From Impatiens glandulifera (lineage: Eukaryota; Streptophyta; Magnoliopsida; Ericales; Balsaminaceae): DNA of 64,000 nt. Both the position numbers and the translations under genes were made by a program. Location of the stretch: NCBI RefSeq assembly GCF_907164915.1, contig NC_061862.1:93327995-93391994 (forward strand), given 5' to 3'. This document shows positions 41,640 to 53,439 of the stretch, in pieces (position 1 is the stretch's first letter; each line of letters opens with the position of its first letter). The notes under the pieces were generated by a model, which saw only the letters and a program-made list of their open reading frames with translations, had not been told where the DNA came from and did no database searches.

Positions 41640-41820
41640 CTCATTTTGGAGAAATTGTCCAGAACATTTCCATGTTTTTGACGAAATTTTCTAAAACATG
41701 TTTATGTTCTAGAGAAATTATCCCGAACATGGCCATATTTTGGACGAAATTGTCCAAAACATGCTCATGTTCTAGAGAAATTTTACTAAACATGCTCATG
41801 TTCTAGAGAAATTATCTTCA
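41640..41820 (+). repeat. 31-32-bp minisatellite, right of the FAR1-type pseudogene
   Basis: About six units of the same type as 38768-39075 (tcatgttctagagaaattat, gaacatggcc) in the same orientation. They are closer to one another than to the left array. Confidence 0.8.
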
Positions 41821-41969
41821 CAAAGCTCTCAGGAACATGTTGATCATCATTTCAAAGTATCAATCGACCTGAATAGTGATCAATTTGTTCAAAATGGTTT
41901 GTGACTAAAAATCAAATTTTTGGTTTTAAGACTGTTTTGAGGAGAAAGAAGTTATTTAATAGTTTCCTT

Positions 41970-43490
41970 ATATCTCATATATATACTTTATTGGTATCAA
42001 AACAAGAACACTATTAATTCGTTTGAACCAAATTAAGAACTAAAATTTTTTAATTAATTTGAAAATTTTGATTTTGATCAAATATGATTGGGATGGATCA
42101 AACATGATCCAAAAAGTTGTCCAACATCATTACAATCATGTTGGGATGCTTACTAGGTTGTGATCCAAGAGGATTAGCCCAAGAAAAAAAAAACCCAAAT
42201 TTTAAATTTTATGAAATTCAAATTTAGGTTTTTCTGTTTAAGATAGATTGATTTGTCTCTAACCTAAATAGAAATCTTATAAATGAAATTTAAAATTTAA
42301 AATTTTCAAATTCAAACTGGAAATATGAATTAGAGGGTGATTAAAATCTTACCAAGAATTGGAGAACACTCCTAGGACCGTAGGGAAGCTTTTGGGATGC
42401 TCAGATCCAAGATTTAAGGTCTTACACGAAATTTCGAAAAATCCAAAAGCTTCGAGCTTTAATGGCGTATTTTCTTTAAATCGAAATTTGGATTTAGAGA
42501 CTTGATCTTTTAGCTTCATATTTGTTTAGGGAGGTTATTAATAGCCTCTCGAAGTCGGTTGATACATCCAAGTGGATCGAATCAGTCAAAAATCATTAAT
42601 GGTGTTTTGGTTGTTCTTGAACCAACTAGCCAAAATATGGATGAATCATCCCTATTGTTGTAGTAGAAATGATCACAGTGGCTGGGTGATTATTTTACCT
42701 TTCGAATCAGCCATTTTAGTTGACTGTGGAGAAGTTCCATTTTGGAAAATCAAAGGATGAGACATACACCTTATCCCTCTGGCGTCGCGACAAAGAAGAC
42801 AATCAAGGCCCAAAACGGCGTCGTTTCGAGTGTCAATGCGCGGGGCATTCCGTTCGTTCCGTCATGTTCTATCTGACAGAGCTAACGTCTATGTTAGTTA
42901 ATCGGGTGTGGAACATGCGCGCGTTCCCTCCGTTGTAGCGGGGTACGCGGTCAGCTTGTGAGCGTTGGATGATAATCTAGTGCATATCTGATGACTATGG
43001 TCATTGCTGCAGCCGAATCCTAAATATATTATTTTAATTAAATAATTAAGTGCTTGTTTGAAATTAATTTTTCTTTTACCCTTTTTGGTTTTAATTTTGA
43101 TCTTTTTAAATATATAGAATATCAAAATAAATATGGTAAATAATTTACCAATTTATGTTATTTGTTTGTATATTTAGGATTAAATACATAATTTTTGAAG
43201 ATGAAATGAGTATCACATTTTATTCTAAATTATTTATTTTTGTTCCCTTGATTTTTCTAAAATTATTTTAGGATAATATGAGTAAAACCTTTATCCTAAA
43301 TAATTTTATTTTTTGTTTTGACATTAACTCTTAATTAATTAGATTTAATTATCAAAATGATTAATCGTAATTAATATTTTAATTGGGTTTGGATGGGTTT
43401 AATTATTTTAATTTTATTTATTTAAAAATAAATTAAAATTTTTATTTTAATATTATAAATTAGGTAACTAAATTTTTAGTGGTTACAACA
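41970..43490 (+). mobile_element. Diverged relative of the 8237-11152 LTR-like sequence
   Basis: It shares, in order and orientation, the aaaacaagaacact block, gatcaaacatgat with gggatgct, the ttggagaacactcct block, a G+C-rich patch with gagctaacgt and gcgcgttccc, and an A+T-rich tail with attaatcgtaatt. Boundaries are unclear. ORFs in the G+C-rich patch (42572-42938) are probably chance. Confidence 0.5.
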
Positions 43491-44319
43491 ATATTTTATT
43501 TATTTTTATTTTATTTTTTTGACATGTTAATAATTTTATAATAACAGATAAATGTTAAACTGATGCATTTATAAATAAATATAAATAAATAATTGGAATA
43601 AATTAAGTGTTAATAAATTAATTAAAACGAATCTCATTAAATTTCATTTATAACCAAAAAAGCATAAAATCTAAATGATATAGATAACAATAAATGAGAT
43701 AGGTAAAAATCTTTTTCACATAACCTTGATAAAACCATATAAAAATAAATTAATATAAATATAAATTATCCTAATGTATAAAATTGATTTATATACAATA
43801 TAAAAAATACTCAAAATATAACTTCTAATCATTTTAAAGAATGAATTAATCAAGTATAATATCAAAAACATCAATGTAAAAAGAATTAGGAACATCAATC
43901 CGTGAGTTTATGGATATATATATATATTTGAGTAGTGATAACGAGGCTGATGCTGGGCCTCCGAGCATACAGTGAATCCTCTGTGGCTATCGAGAGGATT
44001 TTGCCACGCTGTAACAAAAATTATATAAAAATAAAATAAAAATAAAAAAGTAAAAACTTCTATCTCTTAATTTCTCTATCTTTGCGACGACGACCACTTT
44101 CTTATTACAAACCCTAAAACATATTCAGGAGAACCCTATCGACGGTTGCCGAGATATAACTCCATCTAATTACATATCGGCAGTGGCTACTCCGGAGAAC
44201 TCTATCAACGGTGATCAGATAACTCCAAATAACTAATATATTTTGATAGTGTGTTTCTTTCATCGTTATCTTCTACTCGGCGTAGTTATCTTTTGATCAA
44301 TACAACTTATATTGACACA

Positions 44320-45440
44320 GTTATTGATCTCAATACACGAATATATTGAGTTCAATACACGGATATATTGAGTTCAATATAAGGATATATTGAGCTCAAT
44401 ACACCTTTATATTAAGCTCAATACACCTTTATATTGAGTTAAATACACGGATATATTGAGCACAATAGAACTTATATAAAAGTTAGTTTTTGCCTCATTG
44501 ACTCGTTATATTGTGCTAGTTGATTAGTTCTAGTGAGCGCATTGCCTCGTTATATAGAACTCATTGCCTAGTTATATTGAGTGTATTATCTCATTATATT
44601 TAGCTAATTGACTCGTTATATTGTGTTTGTCGATTCGTTATATTGAGTTGATTGCCTCATTATATAGAGAGCTCATTGTCTAGTTATATTGAGTGTATTG
44701 CCTCATTATATTTAGCTAATTGACTCGTTATATTGTGCTTGTTTCTTCATTATATTGATCTGATTGTCTCGTTATATAGAATTCATTGTGTATTGAGCGT
44801 ATTGCCTTGTTATATTTAGCTAATTGCCTCCTTAAATTTTGTTATAGAAAACAAATGTGGGATGAACCAACAGATGCTCAACAATTTAATGGCTCAGCTA
44901 CTATACCACAAACAATAATCTCTACACAAATAAATGATCCGACTATGATACCACAAACAATAGTCTCCACTCAATTCTCTTTTACCACATTATTGTAGTT
45001 ATGTTATCATGTGTTTATGTTATATCAGTTATACTTATTTCAACGTTATATTGAACTTATTTTGGCATTATATTGAGCTTATTTTAACGTTATATTAAGA
45101 TTATTTCAGCGTTATACTGAATATAATTCAATGTTATACTGAGCATAATTCAGCGTTATATTGAGCTTCTTTCAGCGTTATACTGAGCATAATGCAGCAT
45201 TATATTGAGCTCAATACACAGTTATATTGAGCTCAATACACCTTTATATTGAGCTCAATACACATTTATATTGACCTCAATATATAGTTTTATTGAGCTC
45301 AATACAACGTTATATTGAGTTCAATACACATTTATATTGAGTTCAATACACAGTTATATTGAGCTCAATACAACGTTATATTGAGTTCAATACACGAATA
45401 TATTGAGCTTAATACACTATTATATTTGATAAATACACGG
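44320..45440. repeat. 22-bp minisatellite with palindromic unit, two blocks
   Basis: The unit attgagctcaatacacagttat keeps a 22-bp period with several sequence variants (attgcctcattatatttagc; atttcagcgttatactgaat). It fills 44320-44840 and 45040-45440. The attgagctcaat core is a perfect 12-bp palindrome. The blocks flank a non-repeat piece (44850-45030) reading IPQTIISTQINDPTM then IPQTIVSTQ, possibly a fragment of element coding sequence. Confidence 0.9.
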
Positions 45441-45548
45441 TTATAAACATTCTAAATATTGAATAAATATTATAAACAAATATATAAATATTTCAAACTA
45501 ATGGATAAACATTCTAAATAGTTTAACTAGAACTTGGAAGATATAAAT

Positions 45549-45920
45549 TCAAAATGGCTCGTTCATTGTCATGGGTGTTGAGGGGGATTTTAACAATTTG
45601 GTGATGTAACGAATCCTCAAACAATGCATATTATTGGCAGCATCTTTCGGATTCGCCCATAAATTCCAATCTTTCGATTCTCCATTGTAAGTCTTCATGT
45701 ACCTCATGGTAAAAATTCCACAATCAGTTGCGTTTTTAGTATCCTACCACTACAATTTCAGCAATGCAGGCTTTGATGTGGGGAGAATGTCGACAATGGT
45801 ATACCCTTTGAACGAAGAAAGTGGATAAATTGCTCGATAGTAAGGTTAAGTTTTTCGTACTTATTTTCAAATGTTATACCTTTTGGGAGACAACGATTGT
45901 CTATGACATCCACTTTGTAT
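45549..45920 (-). pseudogene. Ulp1-like (C48) cysteine protease C-terminal fragment
   Basis: Read on the minus strand it gives VDVIDNRCLPKG, KYEKLNLTIEQFIHFL and, after a stop or frame change, TDCGIFTMRYMKTYNG. It then gives WANPKDAANNMHCLRIRYI and ends with a TGA at 45551-45549. DCGIF around the catalytic Cys and the LRxRY tail are features of plant transposon-encoded Ulp1/SENP-type proteases, which cleave SUMO-like tags. The catalytic His part is missing. A separate exon at 46203-46087 (MDSPPNINITSIVPP...) with a leader reaching back to ~46554 is probably the 5' end of the same gene. Confidence 0.65.
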
Positions 45921-46614
45921 ATATATATTTCTCATTGTTTCGAATGAGGTTGAAAACAACGAAGTAAAAATGGTGATGACTAACAATCGAAAGAAAAATT
46001 TGCATGCAAACAAAAAATATAACTAAGTAATGCACTCAAGATATCTACCACTTAAGCTCCATATATATATATATATATATATATCACTTAAACATTTGGT
46101 CTTCCTCTTTCGTTACAACGGTGGTGTTGAGGTTTCCATCGAATATGACAATGTCGGAAGGGGGAACGATAGAGGTGATGTTGATATTAGGGGGAGAATC
46201 CATTGATGTTGATGTTAGACGGTAAAAATATAGACAACAAGAAGATATTTTATATTGAAGAATCAACAAGAATACAAGAGGAGGCGAGGAGGCGAAAGAA
46301 TAGACGGTAAGGGGCTTCCACGGTGAGATAGAGAACAACTGACGACAAGAAGAGATTTGATGAAAGAGCTGAGGGCTTTCACGGTGAGACAAAGAAGAAC
46401 TGACGGCGACGACTAGGGTTTTAGAGAAGAGAAAGTAGTGAGAGAGAGGAAATGTGGTTAGTGAATGATTGAGATTAAGGCTATGGAGACGAAGAGTCGC
46501 GTGCATTAATGCATGCTTGTATGATTTTTTTTTAAAATTGAAAAATTCCAGCATGGCAATGCACGTAGATTCACTCTACGATCGTAGCCCAACTTTCGCC
46601 CCCAAATCATTATT

Positions 46615-46616
<2 letters not shown>

Positions 46617-46681
<65 letters not shown>
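46617..46681. repeat. (TA)n microsatellite at the element's right edge
   Basis: About 32 TA units directly outside the right terminal repeat. A shorter TA run also lies at 46058-46083, inside the element. Confidence 0.95.
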
Positions 46682-46685
<4 letters not shown>

Positions 46686-47059
46686 ACAAATAAAATGGGT
46701 TCAAAATCTAGTTTTGTTGTGCACTTATATGTCATTACTTTACACCTGTCTATACATTTTAAACTTCATGCAACATATATACATTTTTTTATCCTTAACA
46801 ACCAAACAAAATCTTTAAACCTTGCACCAATCTTTACAGATTTAATGAAACATAAATTTGATATCTATATATAGAGATTGTAAAAATATCACATAACCCA
46901 TTTGTTATCTTCTAGAATCTGAAATGATGCAAATGGAGAGAAAGACAAAAATGATTTTTGGATAAATACTTTACCACTACAAGGAGAAATGATTTTTGGA
47001 CATTAAAACCTACATAACATCTTCTATTTCCTTGGTATCAGAGTTTTCATTCACCCTAA

Positions 47060-47999
47060 GGGTGTATTTGATGAGGGGGAATTGGAATTGGAATTGGCAT
47101 TGGCATTGTCATTGGAATTCTAATTCCAATTCCATAAGAATTGACATTGAATTACAATTCAATTCATATGTTTGGAAACATTATAGAATTGTAATTCAAT
47201 TCCAATTTCTATGTTTGGGAAAATGATAAAATTGTAATTCAATTCCAATTCCTATGTTTGTAAAATAAAATATGTGTTCAAAATGTTAACTTCTTAAATA
47301 TGTTTTCATGTTTTTGGCACGTGTAATACGTTTTTGACATGTTTAACACATTTTTGACATGTTTAACACGTTTTTGACATGTTTAACACGTTTTTGACAT
47401 GTTTAACACGTTTAACACGTTTTTGGCACGTTTAAACATGTTTTCACACGTCTTCACACTTAAAACATGAAAACGTGTTAAACGTGTCAAATATGTAAAA
47501 AAAACTTGTTAAACGTGCCAAAATGTGCAAAATGTGTCAAAATGTGAAAAACGTGTTAAACGTGTTAAAAACGTGAAAATCGTGTCAAACGTGTTAAAAA
47601 CGTGTTAAACGTGTCAAGGACGTGAAAAACGTGTTAAATGTGTCAAAACATGTTAAACGTGCCAAAAACGCGTTAAACGTGCCAAAAACGTGTTAAACGT
47701 GCCAAAACATGAAAACGTGTGAAAATGTGTTAACCGTGTTAAAAACGTGTTAAATGTGTTTAATGTGTGAAAAACGTGTTAAACATGTCAAAAACGTGAA
47801 AAATGTGTTAATTTGGAATTACAATTCCGACCTAAAAAGATGGAAATTAAAAATTCTCAAATTACACTATATTGAATTCCATTAGAATTCTAATTCCAAT
47901 TTCAATTCTTAATATTAAAGTGTCTAACAAACATAAGAATTAAAATTGGACCCTCCCATTCCAATTTAAATATCAATTTCAGGGTTATCAAACACACCG
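47060..47999. mobile_element. PIF/Harbinger-like foldback MITE, complete copy
   Basis: The ends gggtgtatttgat and (inverted) cggtgtgtttgat are flanked by TAA at 47057-47059 and 48000-48002, the TWA duplication of PIF/Harbinger elements. Subterminal ggaattggaattgg blocks occur on both sides in inverse orientation. The middle is a minisatellite that switches strand near 47457. Total 940 bp, with no transposase. A larger relative starts at 62167. Confidence 0.8.
47290..47810. repeat. Inverted minisatellite (cacgtttaacacgtttttga type)
   Basis: A ~20-bp unit, cacgtttaacacgtttttga, is read forward to about 47455. Its reverse complement, caaaaacgtgttaaacgtg, is read from there on. The array is therefore self-complementary, with a shorter left arm (~165 bp) and longer right arm (~350 bp). 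Confidence 0.88.
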
Positions 48000-48139
48000 T
48001 AAAAGGGAAAAAAAAAAAAAAAGTAGAAATCTGCAAGTTATAATCATTTTAATAGCTGCACTAGTCAGTAGTTAATCACTCTGAAAATAAAGAACCAAAT
48101 ATTAAAACCAAAAACAGGATGAAAACAAGTTGTTTATAG

Positions 48140-48645
48140 CAGCTATAGATGCAGCAAGACTAAGAACTTCAAATGGAGGCCTGTTATTCACCTCCTTTAC
48201 TGTCTCTGGACATTAATCTGTTATCCAGAAATAACTTAATCCATTCACGGGCGATCCTAAGCCACACAACAAACAGAGCCGACAGAATCAGAAACATGGT
48301 AAGCAAGCATACATACCTTTGAATAAATACAAATATACCTCCATTATTGGGTTCATATCGTTCGAAGGACCTGTTGGGGAAAAATCCATGTGTTACGTAA
48401 GTACTGACTCTAGCAGATCCATGTTTTGCCAACACTTTCTAGAATAGACAAAAAATAATCCAAGGGGAGAATGAATTAGGATTAAAAACTATTATATGCT
48501 CAAGACATTTGCTGTACTTGGCATTCGATAAGAGTGCCACCAGATTGCACTAAATCGTCAACAATCACAACGTGACGTCCTTTAGGATCCCCTCTTTGAG
48601 GCGGACTATTCGTTGATCACCTTCTCTCACTTTTGCACAAACAAT
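48140..48645 (-). pseudogene. PRPP synthetase 3'-gene fragment (PRS3/4-like), introns retained
   Basis: Minus-strand exons: 48645-48518 reads [19 protein letters not shown], then after a one-base loss in a G run [20 protein letters not shown], the PRPP-binding loop. Exon 48438-48339 reads KVLAKHGSARVSTYVTHGFF then PNRSFERYEPNNGG. The last piece (about 48245-48140) reads FWITD, a stop in place of Ser, then CPETVKEVNNRPPFEVLSLA. These match the C-terminal half of plant cytosolic ribose-phosphate pyrophosphokinase, which makes PRPP for nucleotide synthesis. The stop and frameshift make it a pseudogene. Retained introns with usable splice sites show copying from genomic DNA, not mRNA. The RPA32 fragment lies just upstream on the same strand. 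Confidence 0.82.
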
Positions 48646-48816
48646 CTGAGTATTCGAACACAGAAAGTAAATGAACTAATCATACTTGAACTAAATTTTA
48701 GATTAATGAACTAAGAGCTTGTTTGATGTATACCCATCAAATGATCTACTAAGTCTTTTGTTAAGAAATTACATAATACATGAAATCTTTCCTATGCATA
48801 ACATAAATATGAATAC

Positions 48817-49119
48817 CATCTTGCAGTAAATTCGTGCAGTCCCATTATCAAGTGCAAAAGATACATCAGTGACCCTTTGACTTTGAATCTTGCTGGACAA
48901 CATTCCAATCAGGGTAATCTGAAGTGATGCAAATTAATATACAGAATAGGTCTTTACTTCATTAAGAGAAACAGACCCCCCAAACATAGACATAAGAAAA
49001 TACACAAAGTAAAAATGCTTAAAAGTTTACCAGATTTCATACATTGCTATAAGAAAATTTAATTTATCATCTCCAGATTGGGAAGCTTCATTGATCTGCT
49101 TCAGCGTCACTGGAAGAAG
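48817..49119 (-). pseudogene. Replication protein A 32-kDa subunit (RPA2) gene fragment
   Basis: Two minus-strand exons. 49119-49031 reads LLPVTLKQINEASQSGDDKL then NFLIAM. 48918-48817 reads ITLIGMLSSKIQSQRVTDVS then FALDNGTARIYCKM, exactly 34 codons between CAG/ATT and ATG/GTATTC splice borders. TLLPVTVKQI, SGDD and the TDVxFxLDDGTGRIxC strand pattern are hallmarks of the RPA32 OB-fold, the single-stranded-DNA-binding trimer subunit. Only about 60 of ~270 residues remain. Conserved Gly and Asp positions are altered (DNGTARIYC for DDGTGRIDC). It sits ~170 bp from the PRPP synthetase fragment in the same orientation, implying joint capture or sequential insertion. Confidence 0.72.
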
Positions 49120-49216
49120 TCCATGAGTTTCATGAGTTTTGGAACAAGTCCATGAGTTTCACCATACTAAATCATACTAAACCGAGTTTTTTTTTATGAT
49201 TATACCAATTATTTTT

Positions 49217-49315
49217 AACACCAACACCAACACCAACACCAACACCAACACCAACACCAACACCAACACCAACACCAACACCAACACCAACACCAACACC
49301 AACACCAACACCAAT
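49217..49315. repeat. (ACACCA)n hexanucleotide microsatellite
   Basis: About 16 exact acaccaacacca-type units in tandem. Long VG or CW repeat ORFs across it are artefacts. Confidence 0.97.
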
Positions 49316-49319
49316 AGAC

Positions 49320-50239
<920 letters not shown>

Positions 50240-50728
50240 GGTCAGAATTTATTTATATATATTTAATTTACTCGTTGCCTCTGGATCTCTCCTCGGCTCA
50301 AACTACAATTAACAACAAGACCAGCTAGCATAAATTATCCACATTATAGAAAATTAAATAGAAAGGATCGACTCAACTTCAACATTCTAGTATAAAAGCT
50401 TAGATGTGGCTGTGAAATGTCATGAAAACAACACAAGATTAGGGGAAAATAATATGAGGAGGTGGCTTGCTATCATGGTAGGATTTAGCTTGTGCTCATG
50501 GTTGCCGATTAATTAATGTTAGAACGAAGAGGCTAATGTGCTTCTCGATCTGACATTTGCAATGGAAATTTTGAGCAAAAAATAAAGTTGAACTTAAACG
50601 TCAAAAGTAACGGGTTCATGTTTATCGTGGATTAAACGAAATATTCGTCGCATATTTCCGACGTTAATTAGATGTCAGTAGTTGTACGTCACTATTTAAA
50701 CAGGTTTTTGTAGTGTACAAAATTGAAA

Positions 50729-51810
50729 GGAAAAAAACTCACTTAGACGTATGTATTTGTACAACTAGCTCATTTAAACGTATATACTAATAAAAGGTCA
50801 TTTAAACGTACATACTATCAAAAATTGGCTCATTTAGCCTCTTTTAGTAACCATAGTTAACTTTTATTTTTAAATTTATATATTTATTAATTAAATATTA
50901 ATATATTTTCTCTCTCTTCACTTTTCATTTATTATTTCATTTATTACTAATAAATGAACTCTCTATTTTTTTTTTTTTTTAATTTTTTATTATTTCTATA
51001 TGAGTATTTATGATTGATTATTTTAATTTTATTTTATATATATATATATGAGCATTCATCCTTAATTATTTTAACTCTATATTTCTTCTTCTTTTTAATA
51101 TATATTTTTTTATATTCACATTAATTATTTTAAAATTGTTTAATCCCAATAATTGAATATAACAATGAAAATTCTTTCAACGATAAAAATCCTTCAGCAC
51201 AAAAATAAATTAATTAAAAATTAAGAATTGGATAATAATAAAAACTCATTCATCAAACACCAAAAGAGCAATAGTCAAATATTAGACAAAACAATTCATT
51301 TACTACTAATATAAGTCGTGAATAAAAATTAAATAAAAAATTATTATTTTTATTTCTATTTATATTAAACTAAATAAGAAAAAACTTTTTTTCATTTTTA
51401 TTATATTAAATTAAATAAGTAAAAACTCTTTAAAAAAAATATTACAGTAAAACATAAAATTCATAAATAAGTTGTTAAATTAAAAAAAAATGAGAATTTA
51501 AGAAATATAAGAAATAAAAACTAATAAAAAAAAAGATGAAATGTAAAAGAGAAATTAATATTAAAATAATAAAATATTTAAGAATAAAATAAATTACTTA
51601 GTTTAATTAATGAAAAAGAAGGAGAGAGAAAATATATTAATATTTAATTAATAAATATATAAATTTAAAAATAAAAGTTAACCATGGTTATTAAAAAAAG
51701 GCTAAATGAGCCAATTTTTGATAGTACATATGTTTATATGACCTTTTATTAGTATATACGTCTAAATGAGCTAATTGTACAAGTACATACGTCTAAGTGA
51801 GCTTTTTTCC
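50729..51810. mobile_element. Mutator-type long-TIR element (MULE-MITE)
   Basis: Terminal inverted repeats of about 190 bp begin ggaaaaaa(a/g)ctcacttag and include acgtatgta(t/c)ttgtacaa, ggctcatttagcc and a tttctctctc tract. The 9-bp flanks aaattgaaa (50720-50728) and aaattaaaa (51811-51819) match at 8 of 9, the duplication length of Mutator elements. The 1082-bp element has an A+T-rich centre and no transposase. Confidence 0.85.
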
Positions 51811-51819
51811 AAATTAAAA

Positions 51820-53439
51820 TTATTAAAAACATTATTAGCCTATTACAAATATTACGTGATTGCGTTGATCTTGATTTCTTGTTTAATGTAAAGAAGTCGC
51901 CTTCAATCATATCAAATCCATAGCCGCACATATAATTATAGATCTTGTTGAAAAAATGGATTAAAAAAGTAAGTACTTCTAAAACATTATTCAATTAGTT
52001 CCAAACCAATTTTCAATAAATACAATAAAATATTGAATTCATCCAATAAACTTATTTTTCTAACATCTAATTAAGTATCTTTGTCAATGATCTTGCAAAT
52101 GAAGAAGAAAATATATGGTATCATCAATCTCCTTTAAAATAGTTATGATAATTTAAACAGTAATTCTCAACAATCTTCTTCAGATTAAATATCTGCTGAA
52201 ATTTATGTTTGTAATAAAATGTGAACAAAAGTTGATGTTTGCAACTGAAACATATCATAAAAGAAATATCAGCATATTACAAAAAAAAAAAAAGTGTTTA
52301 TATTAATCTTGTTTTGGTTAAAATATAGAAATAAGTCATTTTCAATGATTTCAAATCCATAACTGCGCCAAAATAGTCACTAGATCTTGTTTAAAAACCT
52401 ATTAAAAAGTGAGGTAATTCCAAAACATTTATTTAGTTAATTAAAATAGAACACACTCAAAACAAATAAGATTATGCAAGAAAATTTAAACCCAAAATAA
52501 TAAAATAAAAAATATTGTTGGAAAATGAATTGTTAACAATGAAATCTCTTTTGATAATCACTATAGAGAGATTGAAAAAATAACTTTTAAACATAAAAAA
52601 AAGAATGTTGAGAAATGAGAAATCATTAAAAAAGGACATGTTAACAATAAAGTCTCTTATCATAATACACTTGGGCATTTGAAGAAATAACTCATTTTTT
52701 CTTTAGCTTTTCTTGTTTGAAAAAAAAAAAATGAATACCTATAGTGAATCAACCAAAATTAATACCTATAGCTTTTCAAGAGCAACTTATAGCATATACA
52801 AGAACAATAAATAGATTATAGATTGAAATGTGGTGAAAAAATAAACGCCTAAATACATTTGAAATGACTACGAAAGAAACAAATTAAGAAACGAATTGAA
52901 GAGTAACCCTAACTGCGACACTAGACTACACCGGAAACATCGCAACTTGCAAGGTCTAACGTTCGGCCAAACAAAATCACTTATGTGGTGGTTTCGAGTG
53001 GAAGATGTCAGTTGTCACCGTCTTCCTCTTGCTGGATTAATAAGTACGTAGAATAATGTTTGGATTCTATAAAAACCGATATAGAGAGAAAAATAAGAAA
53101 AATTATTATCTCGTTTGATAAGGAGATGAAAAATAGTTAGTGGAAAATGAAAGTTCACTCGTGATAAAAGCGAAAAAGTGATTATATATCTTTAACATGG
53201 GAGATGAAGAGTCGTAAAAAAAACAATAATTTATTTAAAAATAAAATATATATATATATATATTATAATGTTTAAGTTTTTTCGTAATTTATAATTAGCT
53301 AGTATTGAACACATACGTTTGCATGTACGAATTACAACATTTAAAATTATGATAATAGATATTTGATCGTCGTTTAATATCTTTAAAATAAAAAGTATAA
53401 ATTATTTAAAAGTATAAAAAGATTAGATTTCTTTTAAAA
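51820..53439. other. Intergenic DNA with a diverged direct repeat
   Basis: 51836-52010 and 52272-52455 share an order of phrases (tattacaaa, atcttg, tcaaatccata, tagatcttgtt, attcaattagtt/atttagttaatt), so they are an old ~435-bp-spaced duplication. A less A+T-rich patch at 52900-53040 could be a gene leader on the minus strand, but nothing was identified. Confidence 0.5.

Larger units (their letters stand above)
38300..41970 (+). mobile_element. Mutator-like element with FAR1-type transposase (right end not found)
   Basis: The left end region gaaatgatagagagcgacg then ccacgtggataaaatatgcc and acgatgacaaataatta resembles the left end of the next element (43930-44030: ttttgccacgctgtaacaaa). 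It encloses a FAR1/FRS-type transposase pseudogene flanked on both sides by minisatellites of one ~32-bp unit. The expected inverted copy of the left end is not visible on the right. An LTR-like sequence begins there, so the right terminus is probably lost. Confidence 0.6.
43930..46618 (-). mobile_element. Mutator-like element carrying a Ulp1-type protease fragment and 22-bp arrays
   Basis: The left end (gataacgaggctgatgctggg ... agtgaatcc ... ttttgccacgctg) and the inverse of the right end (gtgaataatgatttggggg ... agtgaatct ... attgccatgctgg) align as diverged terminal inverted repeats of ~70-90 bp. Both ends lie in TA runs, so a target duplication cannot be read. Inside are a promoter-like left part, two 22-bp minisatellite blocks, and on the minus strand an N-terminal exon plus a Ulp1-like C-terminus. 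Plant MULEs carrying Ulp1-type genes (Kaonashi type) are known. Confidence 0.6.

Noticed and set aside
42572..42938. Plus-strand ORFs in a G+C-richer patch
   Set aside because: They overlap each other in different frames inside LTR-like sequence and match nothing I recognise.
44320..45440. CRISPR-like regular repeats
   Set aside because: Units are contiguous 22-mers without unique spacers, and the genome is a plant's.
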